NCBI GenBank assembly: GCA_015179125.1
Contig: WHVA01000197.1
Location: 62,001 to 126,000, forward strand
Length of the DNA stretch: 64,000 nucleotides
Source: Gautieria morchelliformis
Lineage: Eukaryota > Basidiomycota > Agaricomycetes > Gomphales > Gomphaceae
Reading direction: 5' to 3'
Part shown: positions 40,062-52,117 of the stretch, in pieces
Numbering within the stretch: the first letter of the stretch is position 1
Layout of the letters: each line of letters starts with the position of its first letter
Program-made: the position numbers and the translations under genes
The notes under the pieces: generated by a model
Seen by the model: the letters and a program-made list of their open reading frames with translations, nothing else
What the model was told of the DNA's origin: nothing
Databases searched by the model: none

Positions 40062-43000
40062 CTAGAACACCACTGACATGACCAAGTCAGTGTGGCCCTC
40101 AAATGGTGCTGAAATGAGCCCCCCGGTGTCTGCATTCCAAACACGGATCGTCTTGTCATAAGACCCGGAGACGATGCGCTTTCCATCGTGCAAGAACGCC
40201 ACTGACGTGACGAAGTCGGTGTGGCCCTCGAATGGTGCTGAAATGAGCCCCCCGGTGTCTGCATTCCACACACGGATCGTCTTGTCAAAAGACCCGGAGA
40301 CGATGCGCTTGCCATCGTGCGAGAATGCCACCGACGTGACGTAGTCGGTGTGGCCTTTGAATGGTGCTGAAATGAGCACCCCAGTATCTGCATTCCACAC
40401 ACGGATCGTCTTGTCCCTAGATCCCGAGACGATGCGCTTGCTGTCGTGCGAGAACGCCACTGACGTGACCAAGTCGGTGTGGCCCTTGAATGGTGCTGAA
40501 ATGAGCTCCCCGGTGTCTGCATTCCACACACGGATCGTCTTGTCAGCAGACCCGGAGACGATGCGCTTGCTGTCGTGCGAGAACGCCACTGACATGACCA
40601 AGTCAGTGTGGCCCTCGAATGGTGCTGAAATGAGCCCCCCGGTGTCTGCATTCCAAACACGGATCGTCTTGTCATAAGACCCGGAGACGATGCGCTTTCC
40701 ATCGTGCGAGAACGCCACTAACGTGACGAAGTTGGTGTGGCCCTCGAATGGTGCTGAAATGAGCCCCCCGGTGTCTGCATTCCACACACGGATCGTCTTG
40801 TCAAAAGACCCGGAGACGATGCGCTTGCCATCGTGCGAGAATGCCACCGACCAGACCCAGTTGGTGTGGCCGACAAATGGTGCTGAAATGAGCTCCCCAG
40901 TGTCTGCATTCCACACACGGATCGTCTCGTCAAAAGGCCCGGAGACGATGCGCTTTCCATCGTGCGAGAACGCCACTGACGTGACCAAGTCGGTGTGGCC
41001 CTTGAATGGTGCTGAAATGAGCTCCCCGGCGTCTGCATTCCACACACGGATCGTCTTGTCAGCAGACCCGGAGACGACGCACTTGCTGTCGTGCGAGAAC
41101 GCCACTGACATAATCGAGGCAGCGTGGCCTTCGAATGGTGCTGAAATGAGCTCCCCGGTATCTGCATTCCACACACGGATCGTCTCGTCAAAAGACCCGG
41201 AGACGATGCGCTTCTCGTCGTGGGAGAATGCCACCGACGTGACCGGTCCGGTGTGGCCTTCGAATGGTGCTGAAATGAGCTCCCCGGTATCTGCATTCCA
41301 CACACGGATCGTCTTGTCAGCAGACCCGGAGACGATGCGCTTGCTGGCGTGCGAGAACGCCACTGACATGATCGAGGCAGCGTGGCCTTCGAATGGTGCT
41401 GAAATGAGCTCCCCGGTATCTGCATTCCACACACGGATCGTCTTGTCAAAAGACCCGGAGACGATGCGCTTCTCATCGTGGGAGAATGCCACCGACGCGA
41501 CCGATCCGGTGTGGCCTTCGAATGGTGCTGAAATGAGCTCCCCGGTGTCTGCATTCCACACATAGATCGTGTTTTCAAGAGACCCGGAGACGATGCGCTT
41601 CTCGTCGTGCGAGAATGCCACCGACGTGACGTATTCGGTGTGGCCTTTGAATGGTGCTGAAATGAGCACCCCAGTATCTGCATTCCACACACGGATCGTC
41701 TTGTCCCTAGATCCCGAGACGATGCGCTTGCTGTCGTGCGAGAACGCCACTGACGTGACCCAGCCGGTGTGGCCTTCAAATGGTGCTGAAATGAGCTCCC
41801 CAGTGTCTGCATTCCACACACGGATCATCTTGTCAGCAGACCCGGAGACGATGCGCTTTCCATCGTGCAAGAACGCCACCGACCAGACCCAGTCGGTGTG
41901 GCCCTCGAATGGTGCTGAAATGAGCTCCCCGGTGTCTGCATTCCACACACGGATCGTCTTGTCAAAAGACCCGGAGATGATGCGCTTGCCATCGTGCGAG
42001 AATGCCACCGACCAGACCCAGTTGGTGTGGCCGACAAATGGTGCTGAAATGAGCACCCCAGTATCTGCATTCCACACACGGATCGTCTTGTCCCTAGATC
42101 CCGAGACGATGCGCTTGCTGTCGTGCGAGAACGCCACTGACGTGACCAAGTCGGTGTGGCCCTTGAATGGTGCTGAAATGAGCTCCCCGGTGTCTGCATT
42201 CCACACACGGATCGTCTTGTCAGCAGACCCGGAGACGACGCACTTGCTGTCGTGCGAGAACGCCACTGACATAATCGAGGCAGCGTGGCCTTCGAATGGT
42301 GCTGAAATGAGCTCCCCGGTATCTGCATTCCACACACGGATCGTCTCGTCAAAAGACCCGGAGACGATGCGCTTCTCGTCGTGGGAGAATGCCACCGACG
42401 TGACCGGTCCGGTGTGGCCTTCAAATGGTGCTGAAATGAGCTCCCCGGTGTCTGCATTCCACACATAGATCGTGTTTTCAAGAGACCCGGAGACGATGCG
42501 CTTCTCGTCGTGCGAGAATGCCACCGACGTGACGTATTCGGTGTGGCCTTTGAATGGTGCTGAAATGAGCACCCCAGTATCTGCATTCCACACACGGATC
42601 GTCTTGTCCCTAGATCCCGAGACGATGCGCTTGCTGTCGTGCGAGAATGCCACTGACGTGACCAGGTTGGTGTGGCCGACAAATGGTGCTGAAATGAGCC
42701 CCCCGGGGCCTGCATTCCACACACGGATCGTCTTGTCAAAAGACCCGGAGACGATGCGCATTCCATCGTGCGAGAACGCCACTGACATGACCAAGTCAGT
42801 GTGGCCGACAAATGGTGCTGAAATGAGCCCCCCGGTGTCTGCATTCCAAACACGGATCGTCTTGTCATAAGACCCGGAGACGATGCGCTTTCCATCGTGC
42901 GAGAACGCCACTGACGTGACGAAGTCGGTGTGGCCCTCGAATGGTGCTGAAATGAGCCCCCCGGTGTCTGCATTCCACACACGGATCGTCTTGTCAAAAG

Positions 43001-46000
43001 ACCCGGAGATGATGCGCTTGCCATCGTGCGAGAATGCCACCGACCAGACCCAGTTGGTGTGGCCGACAAATGGTGCTGAAATGAGCACCCCAGTATCTGC
43101 ATTCCACACACGGATCGTCTTGTCCCTAGATCCCGAGACGATGCGCTTGCTGTCGTGCGAGAACGCCACTGACGTGACCATGGCGGTGTGGCCGACAAAT
43201 GGTGCTGAAATGAGCACCCCAGTATCTGCATTCCACACACGGATCGTCTTGTCGCTAGATCCCGAGACGATGCGCTTGCTGTCGTGCGAGAACGCCACTG
43301 ACGTGACCCAGCCGGTGTGGCCTTCAAATGGTGCTGAAATGAGCTCCCCAGTGTCTGCATTCCACACACGGATCATCTTGTCAGCAGACCCGGAGACGAT
43401 GCGCTTTCCATCGTGCGAGAACGCCACCGACCAGACCCAGTCGGTGTGGCCCTCGAATGGTGCTGAAATGAGCTCCCCGGTGTCTGCATTCCACACACGG
43501 ATCGTCTTGTCAAAAGACCCGGAGACGAGGCGCTTTCCATCGTGCGAGAACGCCACTGACGTGACGTCGTCGGTGTGGGCCTCGAATGGTGCTGAAATGA
43601 GCTCCCCGGTGTCTACATTCCACACACGGATCGTCTTGTCTTTAGCGCCAGAGACGATATGTTTGCTGTCATGCGAAAACGCCACCGATTGGACGACGCC
43701 GGTGTGGCCTAGCAGAACGGTTTGAATAGGTAGCCACGTCGTCGCTTTCCCGGTCTCTACGCGGAGCAGTCGTGGAAATCGTGGGAGGTAAGTCTCAGAT
43801 AGTTTCGACCTTTCAGGTGCAAACGGGAGTGCCGACAAATAGAGATGGGGAGCACTCTGAGAGATTACACTCCCAAATGCAGCTACAAAATTGAGGGCAT
43901 CAGTTACAAATGCTATAGTATCATTATCCTGAATTTCATTAGACTCGTGTCAGAGCTCGTCTATCAAAGCCATAGCACTTGGGCGTGGCGCTTACCTGGC
44001 TCCACCCACGTATTGATGAGAGGGCTGCCGGTGCAACGGATACCTTGTTGAGCAAACTCAAAACTTCCAGCCAGTAGAGTAGCGTAGTCTCGAAAAACCC
44101 CTTGACCTTTGTGGCTATATGAGCTTTTGTACCTACAGGCATAAAAGTCGTGCCAGAAACATGGTCCGCCCAGAATCGGCAAGAGTAGGAAAGTTGTGAT
44201 GATATGGACTTCTCGATCCGTGCTGGCAAGTCAATGACATCGCTATTGCACAGGTGGGAAGTTTCAAGATGACAAATGTTGAAACAAAGTTCATCCTTCA
44301 TCACGCGCAAGCATGAGAGTGCGATGTCGTCATGGTGTGAAGATGTATCGATGTAGTATGGTCCACTCCGGTTGCGATCTGTCAAGAAGTCACGAAAAGA
44401 CGTGTGCAGCAGACTGATTGTGCCAGATTCTTGAGAAGGAAGGCTCAGCAGAGCGCCCATGGGTCTAACTATATCAAGAACCTCAGCGCCCGAGTCGTCT
44501 TCCTTGCACAATTTCTGCAGGGCAGACATCGAGAGCGGTTCTCTGGCAGCCATGATGCAGCCCATCACCAAGCGAAAGTGACACTTGACATTTTCCGTCG
44601 AGTCATCGCCATCCCTGAATATCTGCTTGAGGATACCGAGATACAGGTTATCCATTCCACGGAGGTTCTTGACTAAAAGTGCCTCCAGTTGCTGAACAGG
44701 ATCCCGACCATGCTTCCCATCTCCTTTGACAAAACGACAAGCCGTGGATGCCCATTGAAAGTGACCCTCAGATTTCTCGACTAATAATCGACACCAGCCA
44801 TTATTGGGCCATTTGTGCTCGAGGGTGGTAAGGTGACCTAGCTGGACTTTCACAAAGCGAGCGACGTCATCGGCAGAGTTGGGGTCAAGATCCTTTATGG
44901 ACCTGGACAGCACATGCTTCTTCCCAAGAAGAGCATCCTGGATGTCTTGTTCGGCCCGCGAGGTGATAAGAAGACGGAGATTAGACGGCAGTTTAGCAGC
45001 TTCATCGCCAAGGACGGACAAGAGACCCTCGCGAGATTCCTCATCTCCGCTCTCATCCAATGCATCAATAACCACCACCGTCGGTCCAACGGTGGTTAGG
45101 CCTTGAGCGGGACCTAGAATGAACTTCTCGAACTGCACTCTAGGCACGAATGTGGTCCGAAGTTCGCGCTGCTCCCGAACCACTTGCAATAACGACGCCT
45201 TGCGTTCAGGATCTAGATCAGCCAGACCACGAGCAATTGTGCTGAAAACATTTTCGGGGGAGCGTTGCGCCTGATGAGCGCGGTTAAAACAGTATGACGA
45301 TCCGAGACGTTTGAGCCTGGCAAATCGTCGAGCAACCTCGTGAGCAATTGCAGATTTACCGGCACCTGCAACATCGTTCAAGAAAAATATCCGGGGAATA
45401 TCGTCGCTATCCTGGTTGGCCCAATCGCAGATCTCCCCAACAACTTTCTCCCGAGTACCCGGCAAACAGCCTTTTGTAGGATCGCATCCAGCTCCCGCTG
45501 CGTAGGGCATGTCATTAAGACGAACTTCCTCAGCTGGTTGCAAGATGTATTAGCCTCGGGAAAATCCCCAAATCAGACAGGCTCACAGAGGTCACCGACG
45601 CCATCCAGAACACGTAGTACAGTGATTTCAGTATGGATGACGGCGTGTCCCTGTAGCGCCGACTTGAGTTTGTTGAACGTGTCCTGGTATTGTTTGACCT
45701 TGCTGTCGACATCCGACACTAGATTCTTCGCCGTTCTTTTCCCTAAACAAAGACCATCAGCCACGGCCACCCGACACAATAGGTTCAACATACAGAAGTT
45801 CTTGTTTTTGGCGTAGTCGCGGATGAAGTAACTACACTCTACTGTCTGATTCGTCAAGGATATGATAATTGGCTTATGCGATTCAATTTTCTTCAACGGC
45901 TCTGCCAAGTGGACGAACCCATAGGCGTCTCCAATGGTGTTCGCCAGCTCAATGATGCTATCATCCCGGTCCTTCTGAGCAATGATCGTCTGCCCAGACG

Positions 46001-46958
46001 TCAGATATGTCTATCAAGCTGGTGAATGTGATAGATGCACCTTGTGCGCAATAGACAGGATTGACCATGCCATTTTGGCGTAAGGATGGACCTAGAACCA
46101 AGAAAAGCGTGTACATGGGATGACCTGGGAGGCCGCCGACGCATGAAACATACCTCGGAGATCCCATCTACGATCTCGGTAAACAGCTTGATCTTGTCCA
46201 GGAGTGGATCCCAAGCCGCCGATACTGTTTGGAGGGTATTGAGAGTGGAAGTGGCGGCATCGACCCCATGCCCTCCAACAACAAATGGGGACGGCACCGG
46301 GTTCATATTATCAACCTCTTCCGTTCCCCTAACGGCTTCGGTCAACTGGATGTCCCCCGCCTCGTCAGACGTCGCGAAAGACGTGACGGTAAACTCCAGG
46401 ACAGTCTGAACATCATGCATCTTCCCTGCCTTATCTGATTTTCGCAGTTTCTGAGCAATGGCTGCTGTGCTCGATGTTTACACGTGCATTCGGTCGATGA
46501 GCAAAAGGACTGACCTCTAGTTGCTCCTTCTACAAGCAGCAACTCGATCCTTTCCTTCGCACCGCCTATGTAAGTATCACGTGCGAAGGTATGGTGCCCA
46601 TATACTTCAATTTCCAACACAGAAGACCGATCCAAGTGGAAGCTATGCATGGATATAAGATCACGTTGAGACAATAACACTGGAATTAAACGCACAAATA
46701 GAATGGCTCATTCCACGAGGAAGTCTTGCCTCTCGCTGCTAACGCAGTTTTCTGGATATCCTTATCGACGAAGAGTTTCACGAAGCAGCGACTAGGACGC
46801 TTGCAGAACAGTGCGACGTTGGGAAGATGGGAGCATTTCAAGTCTGTTGTCGATGGCCAAGAGTCAGTATACAATGCATAGCGCAAACAGAAGAGCCTTT
46901 CCTGAAACTTTGATTGCTGCAGCAATACTTCGGGGTGGGGAGTGAACACTTGGCTCAC
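40062..46958 (-). CDS. W2: NLR-like STAND protein, C2-like / NACHT / 28 WD40 repeats
   Basis: Exons (minus): 46958-46696, 46642-46515, 46464-46154, 46091-46041, 45989-45587, 45533-43996, 43928-40062; introns are 50-67 nt, phases agree, total 2,187 codons. Residues ~56-125 look like a C2 domain (RCFVKLFVDKDIQK, VLEIEVYGHHTFARDTYIG). The NACHT domain has a Walker A (NDVAGAGKSAIAHEVARRF, ~438-456), Walker B VVVIDALDE and LLITSRAEQDIQDALLG. After a linker (ISQSAPHLYLSALPFAPERS) come 28 WD40 repeats of 43 aa. The frame opens with GTG at 46958; no in-frame ATG is seen there, so exon 1 is incomplete or spliced from upstream. A TAG at 40062 (for TCG) cuts the 29th repeat; the old stop is at 39926. 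Such proteins act as cytosolic sensors in fungal non-self recognition and programmed cell death; that role is inferred from family. Confidence 0.88.
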
Positions 46959-47277
46959 TAGAAAAGTGATGGTGGACTACTGTGCCCTCATCGTTGTCCT
47001 TAATGTTGTTCATTGTTCGCAGTGTGGTGGGTGGTAGGTGGTAGGCAGAAAAAACAAGGACGAGAGGCGCCACATGGCATTGGGTACTTCGGACCTATCA
47101 TCAAAGACGTGGGAGCAGGCTACGATGTGAGTGCCGTGGGAGCTGCAGGCTTCGATGTGTGTGCCGTGTGTTCCTGATATCAAGAATGTGAGAACTTGAT
47201 CATACGCGCATCAGAGAGTCGTGGGAAACTGTAGTGACGCACTGAATCATTAGTAACATCTTCCCACGCATTGAGTG
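46959..47277. repeat. W2 5' flank, inverted copy of the W3 5' flank
   Basis: Matches 52118-52440 in opposite orientation (for example GTGGGAAACTGTAGTGACGCACTGA). The two NLR genes are therefore divergent, head-to-head, with about 4.8 kb between the duplicated parts. Probably contains the promoter. Confidence 0.85.
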
Positions 47278-47723
47278 ACATTGACTGAGAGCGTCCGAGC
47301 TACTGGGAAAAGGTCTATGGACCTTGGACCATAGACCTTTGGACCTGGACCGTTATGGGCGCTGTCGCCGAGCCGGCAACGATAACTTAGTGGCACGTGA
47401 CCACTGAGATAAGCTAAGTAGTTAGATATGTCGTCCTTAGATCACCTCATTAAAATATCGCAAGAGTACCCTTTGCTGTGCCATCAGTTGCATGTATCAC
47501 ACAGAAATTTTGATGCCCCCTGCGCGATACACGAAAGATACGATACGTGGCGAAGTTCAAGCCAGTGATGTGGAGCTGAGAGCAGCATTCAGGAATTTCA
47601 TATTCTAGATATTGATGGTGTGACTCTTGCCTTCAGTTATATCTCCAGCACGACCACTCGTTTTCTACCTTTTCATATAAAACACAAAATTAATGGGTTA
47701 CTTCACCCTGCAGGTCACCTCCG
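47278..47723. other. Intergenic, no gene seen
   Basis: Contains a palindrome-like run near 47308-47350 (AGGTCTATGGACC / GGACCATAGACCTTTGGACC). No open frame with support. Confidence 0.4.
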
Positions 47724-48000
47724 CCCACCCCTTACCTAACACACATCCTCGAAGCCCTCCTTACAACATTAATATCTCAGCGACTACCACTTTCTCCAGC
47801 ACGCGTCCCAGTGCAGCGCCTCCTGAACTGCTTGGAATCGGAACTCAACATGGAGTTGAGGAGGGGCGTAGTCAGACAGGTTATGGGGTGGTTTGGGGAT
47901 TTCGAGAGCGAGGCAGAAGATAGAGCGAGTGAGGCGATGTGGAGGATGGATCAGAAGCATGTCGTGAGCAGATTGGACTTGGACATCTTATGCCGTATAA
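47724..48000 (+). pseudogene. Gene fragment resembling the Dcc1 C-terminus (tentative)
   Basis: The plus strand reads without stop through ILEALLTTLISQRLPLSPAR, VQRLLNCLESELNMELRR, VVRQVMGWFGDFESEA and MWRMDQKHVVSRLDLDIL. This layout resembles the C-terminal winged-helix end of fungal Dcc1, a subunit of the alternative clamp loader for sister chromatid cohesion. No start and no upstream domain are present, so it would be a 5'-truncated piece. The assignment rests on memory of the family and is uncertain; that it is coding-derived is more secure. Confidence 0.35.
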
Positions 48001-48195
48001 GGTGTGTTGATTTCACATGCCTCACCCATTTGATCGCGCCTGAGCAGTAATGCTCTTATCTTATGCTCCGGGATGCGTTCTCTGCTGCACTCTCTATGCC
48101 GCTCTCGCCCTCTCTTCGCACCACGAGAAGGTTGTCTGTGTACAGGACAGAACACGACCTCTCGCGTTCCGCAAGTTGCTGGGAAGCCCTGAAGG

Positions 48196-48698
48196 GTGCC
48201 AGGGCTGCTATTAGCCGCATCTTCTCCGTCATGCACTACCTCCAGCCCATCAAGTTCGGCCAGCTGTCCCTCCACTTGTCCGCCAACGTCGGCATCGACA
48301 ACGGCGACGTCACCCTCTTCTTTGGTCTCTCTGGCACAGGGAAGACGTGAGTGCCCGTTTCCCCCCTCCACGTAGCGTCCCGGTCACCCCCCGCAGCACC
48401 CTGTCCGCAGACCCGTGCCGGCAGCTCATCGGTGATGACGAGCACGTCTGGTCCGACACGGGCGTCTTCAACATCGAGGGCGGGTGCCATGCCAAGTGCA
48501 TCAACCTCTCGCACGAGAAGGAGCCCGAGATCTTCGAGGCGATCCGCTTCGGATCCATCCTCGAGAAGGTCGTGTACAGCCCCGCGTCGCGCCGGACTAC
48601 GACTATGTGAGCATCACTGAGAACATGCGCTGCGGGACCCGATCGAGTTCCTCACGTGCGACGCGTACGGCGTGCTGCCGCCCGTGTCCAAGCTTTGA
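48196..48698 (+). pseudogene. Phosphoenolpyruvate carboxykinase (ATP) gene fragment
   Basis: Clear PEPCK text: [16 protein letters not shown], the kinase-1a loop [55 protein letters not shown] and [11 protein letters not shown] 48-nt GT-AG intron (48349-48396) interrupts the loop after GKT, so this is a DNA-level copy and not a retrocopy. After VVYSPASR a frameshift leads to [13 protein letters not shown], then an internal deletion joins to FLTCDAYGVLPPVSKL and a stop. Both ends of the protein, including most substrate-binding segments, are missing. The enzyme makes PEP from oxaloacetate in gluconeogenesis; this copy cannot. It lies in the spacer between the two head-to-head NLR loci. Confidence 0.9.
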
Positions 48699-48845
48699 AC
48701 CTAGATAATGGCATTAGTAGATATCTAGCAGGTTTGATTTGTGACTTTATACAATTCATGATTGTTTTGTAAGGGTGTGCATGCCATTAGTCTATTCAAT
48801 GCCGGTGTATATCTATCTATCTATGAATCCACCTGGAAGTGCTAA
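48699..48845. other. Short spacer with a TATC microsatellite
   Basis: TATCTATCTATCTATG near 48810-48825. Nothing else seen. Confidence 0.4.
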
Positions 48846-49123
48846 TTAATCAACGATAAGAATTTCCTGGCCATCCTGGATCAGCACTCGGTATGGTTTT
48901 TCTTCTGGTTCCTCCTTCACATGTCCCTCTTGCCATTTTCCTTTCCCCATGGCCTTCGCCTTTCCTTTCCCTTTTCCTTGTGATACCACTTTCTGAATAT
49001 CTTCATCGGAGGCTGCGAAGGTTTGACGTCCATAGTCTGCACTGGACTCCCATGTCTCCAGAGGCAACGGTGGGGAGGGTAGCAGTGGCAGCGGTGGGAT
49101 AGCATGCTGTTGTGAAGGGACAA
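48846..49123 (-). CDS. Possible C-terminal exon of a small hypothetical protein
   Basis: Minus-strand frame with a Pro/Leu lead (IPPLPLLPSPPLPLETWESS), then QTFAASDEDIQKVVSQGKGK, a Gly/Lys repeat, and YRVLIQDGQEILIVD before the stop. Composition looks coding but there is no recognisable domain and no ATG in frame at its start. Could be the last exon of a gene that begins near 50117. Confidence 0.35.
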
Positions 49124-49461
49124 TTAAATTTTCTTTTTGTGGCAGAACTATACAGTAGGTCTATTATTATTTACCGTTATTTTGTTTAGTTTCCTTACTT
49201 TTGGTTATTTTGTTATTTATACTTATTCCAGATCTGGATATGGCGGGTGATTGCTGTGGGTGCATATGGTGTGGGTCTAGTCTATAGACCGAGCATAGAC
49301 CGTTTCCCGGTAGCCCGGAAGTTCTGCATTGACTTGTCTGACACTGCATCACAACCAAAAGCTGTCTACGCCTCGGAAATAGAACAAATTTATAAGCGCA
49401 GGGACCAAAGGCGACAGACAAGTTACAGACCCATTTCAAAGCAAATGAATGGTATGCTGAA

Positions 49462-50117
49462 TCATAGCCTCGAATTGCACTCGTCAACCGGTACATCCAA
49501 CGTGAGAGTCAGATGGGGATAAAAGTATATCTGCTTACTGTTCAAACAAGAGGTATGCTCCTTGCCGGGTACGGAACTTAGGGAAATGCTAAACCTGCTT
49601 AGTTCTATCACTGTTGACGACAACTCCTCGGGTGCATAACCCTCCCCATCTGACCCACTACTCGCATTAAATCGGCTGGGCATTACGACTTGCATTTCAA
49701 GCGGAGGTGTGAACGGCACATGCTCGGGATGCATGAATGGGTTTGGGTCCGGAAAGACAATGGGTGCATCATCGTGAAAGGCATGAAAATATTTCACAAA
49801 GAGTGTGTGGGTTGGTGACGCGAAGGTGTGCCGTCTGTGCGGCAGAGCGCTGGATCGACCGGTGCTACAGCATTTCCTGCAGACATGAAAAGGACGGCGG
49901 GCAGGAACTATCGCAGAGGAGCTAAAAACAGAAGACATGAATGAGAAGCATATTCGTGATGAACCCTAAGACGCAGGTCCAAAAATATCTTGAATACAGA
50001 AGTCAGCTTTGAATCCTTATCGCTGTGGAACGCAACTTCGTCACTCTGTCTCGCGCTCACCCCTGCCCCTGCGCTCTCATCGCTTGGCTCAAGGTAAGGC
50101 TCAGGTTCCTCTATCAC
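49462..50117 (-). other. Possible exons of a hypothetical minus-strand gene
   Basis: Two minus-strand open segments, 50117-about 49990 (MIEEPEPYLEPSDESAG) and about 49920-49540 (TLFVKYFHAFHDDAPIVFP, PEHVPFTPPLEMQVVM, GYAPEELSSTVIEL), could join over an intron ending TCTGTTTTTAG. No family is recognised. Offered as a lead, not a gene model. Confidence 0.28.
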
Positions 50118-52117
50118 TGCCCAGAATTACCATGTGTCCAGCTACACCCCAGTTTTGCGCCTCGACCCGCCAGCCTGCGTCTCGAGTTGGTCCGCCATAC
50201 GTCTCTCTCCACTACCAACCCCGTTCATTCCTTGTCAAATTCCCCCATAACCCTTACACCCCATCCCGAATTGTTGTACGTATACCCGTCCCTGGTCTGA
50301 CGCGACCCCCGGTGTGGCCTTGTTCATAAGACCTGTCGGGGATGTTAGTCGGGTAGCTGAGCCTGAGGGTGCAGGGCGGGACTGCAAGGCCTGCGATCAA
50401 ATTTAGAACCGGGAAAGGCGGCAAACCCACGAGCAAGCCGGACGGCTCCCGAAACCAGATCCCCGGAGTCCGTTTGGGAGAAAGACCTTTCGACCCTAAG
50501 CACAACCACGACCCATATAATATCGACAAATGATCTCTCTTGGCCTGAGTTCTCGGACGAAGCATGTCATTGGCGAAGTCAAACAATACTCATGAGTCTC
50601 CTGGCGATCCTCATCCTTCGGTCTTCTCGATATGGCTATGGATGGTAATCATGACGCTTCAATCCGTCTCTTCAAGATTTGTGTTGAGCTTTGGTGGACC
50701 TTGGCATGTGTAAGTAGAGGGGACCATTACCGGCAGCATCCACCCACACCGTCACTGGCAGGAGCACTCACATCCTATAAGCCTGGAAATAACTATTCGA
50801 TAGTTGCGACAGAGCCGTCTTTGCGGAAGTGGAAGTTGTGTAGTAGACCACGATGACTCAGCGGAGGTGGAATTTGGCGATTGTGGTAGTTTGTTTGTCT
50901 TTCTCTCCTCTATATCCGTTGAACCTGTGTCTTCTTCTTGGCCTGCTGCAGATGCAATCACCATTGTCCGTGCTCCCTCTCACCGTGTTGCAATTTTCCG
51001 TTGGAATAGACACCCCATGTTTTCCTGCTGTGCCCCTGTCCTTCTTACGTTTCCATCTATGCGTCCATCCCCAATAACTTGTCACGGAGAAGTATTTTTT
51101 AGCGCAAAGAATAAAATATCTATCGATGCTTCTGCCCCCACTCCACGTCTTTGCGCACTTCAATGGACTGTAGCCAATCTGGGGATGTGGCTGGATTGCG
51201 GCCGAACCCAAACTTGTTTCTGGATGCGCATGTAGGTCCCTGTTACCTAGGCGTAGGAAAATCCATCATAGCTTTGCCGCCCGTGAGTACCCACCCGCTT
51301 GGCGCCCGCGTGCATCAGCGTTTAAGTAGCGGAGCGTGCTTACACGCGGCGAATTCCGCCCCCGCCTAAGGCTCTCCCGCAGCTGCATGCTGCTCCCCTC
51401 TTCTTCTCCTTACTTCCCCGCTCTCTGTACTTTTACGGTAAGCAGCTGTCGCACTCTTTTTCTCCGGAAGTTCCGCTGAACTTCCTCACGCGAGTAGTCT
51501 TGAGTTCTGCTAGACACGTCAGCGTCCACGTCATTGGACTGTCACGCGTGTCTCAGCGGACGGACCACTCCAGCCTACTCAGCGACTCCGCGAGTCGCCC
51601 CTGTGCGTCACTCGCCCGCAGCGCTCCCACATCGCACAGGTATTTTTTCTGCTTCTTGGCTCGCTAGCCGCGCTCGCTCTAACTCGCTCTTAGTTCTCGC
51701 CCTCGCGTCGTTTTTACCCTCCCTCCCTCTCCCTTCTTCCCTGCTCATGCACGTAGGCTTTTTCCCGGCTCCCCGCCGGGTTTTTTACTGCCGCGTGTCA
51801 TTGTCAGGACTTCTTTCTTAACTACTTGCCCCCGCCCCGTTTTTTGCTTTTTTGTACCTTGCAACATCTCATTGCCTTTATGTACCTAGTACCGTCTCAA
51901 TCAATCTCTTTTTTGTTGCAGTGCCGCGCTCGGCATCGGTGCCCCTTACGCTCGCTAGAGCCTCCCTGCGGGGCTCATCGGAATTCGTCTGGAAAAACCC
52001 GAAATCCCGGTAACGGCGCCTACTACCAGCACGCGTCACTTGGTCTACTGTAGCCCACGTAGTTGCGCCCGTGGCTGCGTAAGTGCACATAGTGCTTGGT
52101 TGTGATGCCACAAGTGG
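50118..52117. other. Intergenic spacer without supported genes
   Basis: Two kilobases with only short, unsupported open frames on both strands. 51290-51830 is pyrimidine-rich with Arg/Ser/Pro-coding bias in all frames. The segment 50330-50560 has higher GC content and a distinct texture but I could not match it to any RNA or protein. No tRNA or rRNA was recognised. Confidence 0.4.

Noticed and set aside
40690-43725. Long open frames on the plus strand and in a second minus-strand frame across the WD40 array of W2
   Set aside because: A 129-bp repeat is a multiple of three, so a frame open in one repeat stays open in all. The sense frame encodes proper WD40 repeats; the others are shadows.
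40062-43838. Regular 129-bp repeat array considered as a CRISPR or satellite
   Set aside because: Repeats are contiguous without unique spacers and encode WD40 blades in frame; the context is eukaryotic.
47300-49200. Helitron as the carrier of the PEPCK and Dcc1-like fragments
   Set aside because: No convincing 5' TC start with a 3' hairpin-CTRR end could be fixed by eye.
50254-50586. Possible rRNA, tRNA or SINE in a GC-rich block
   Set aside because: I could not find a cloverleaf, box A/B pair or rRNA core motif.
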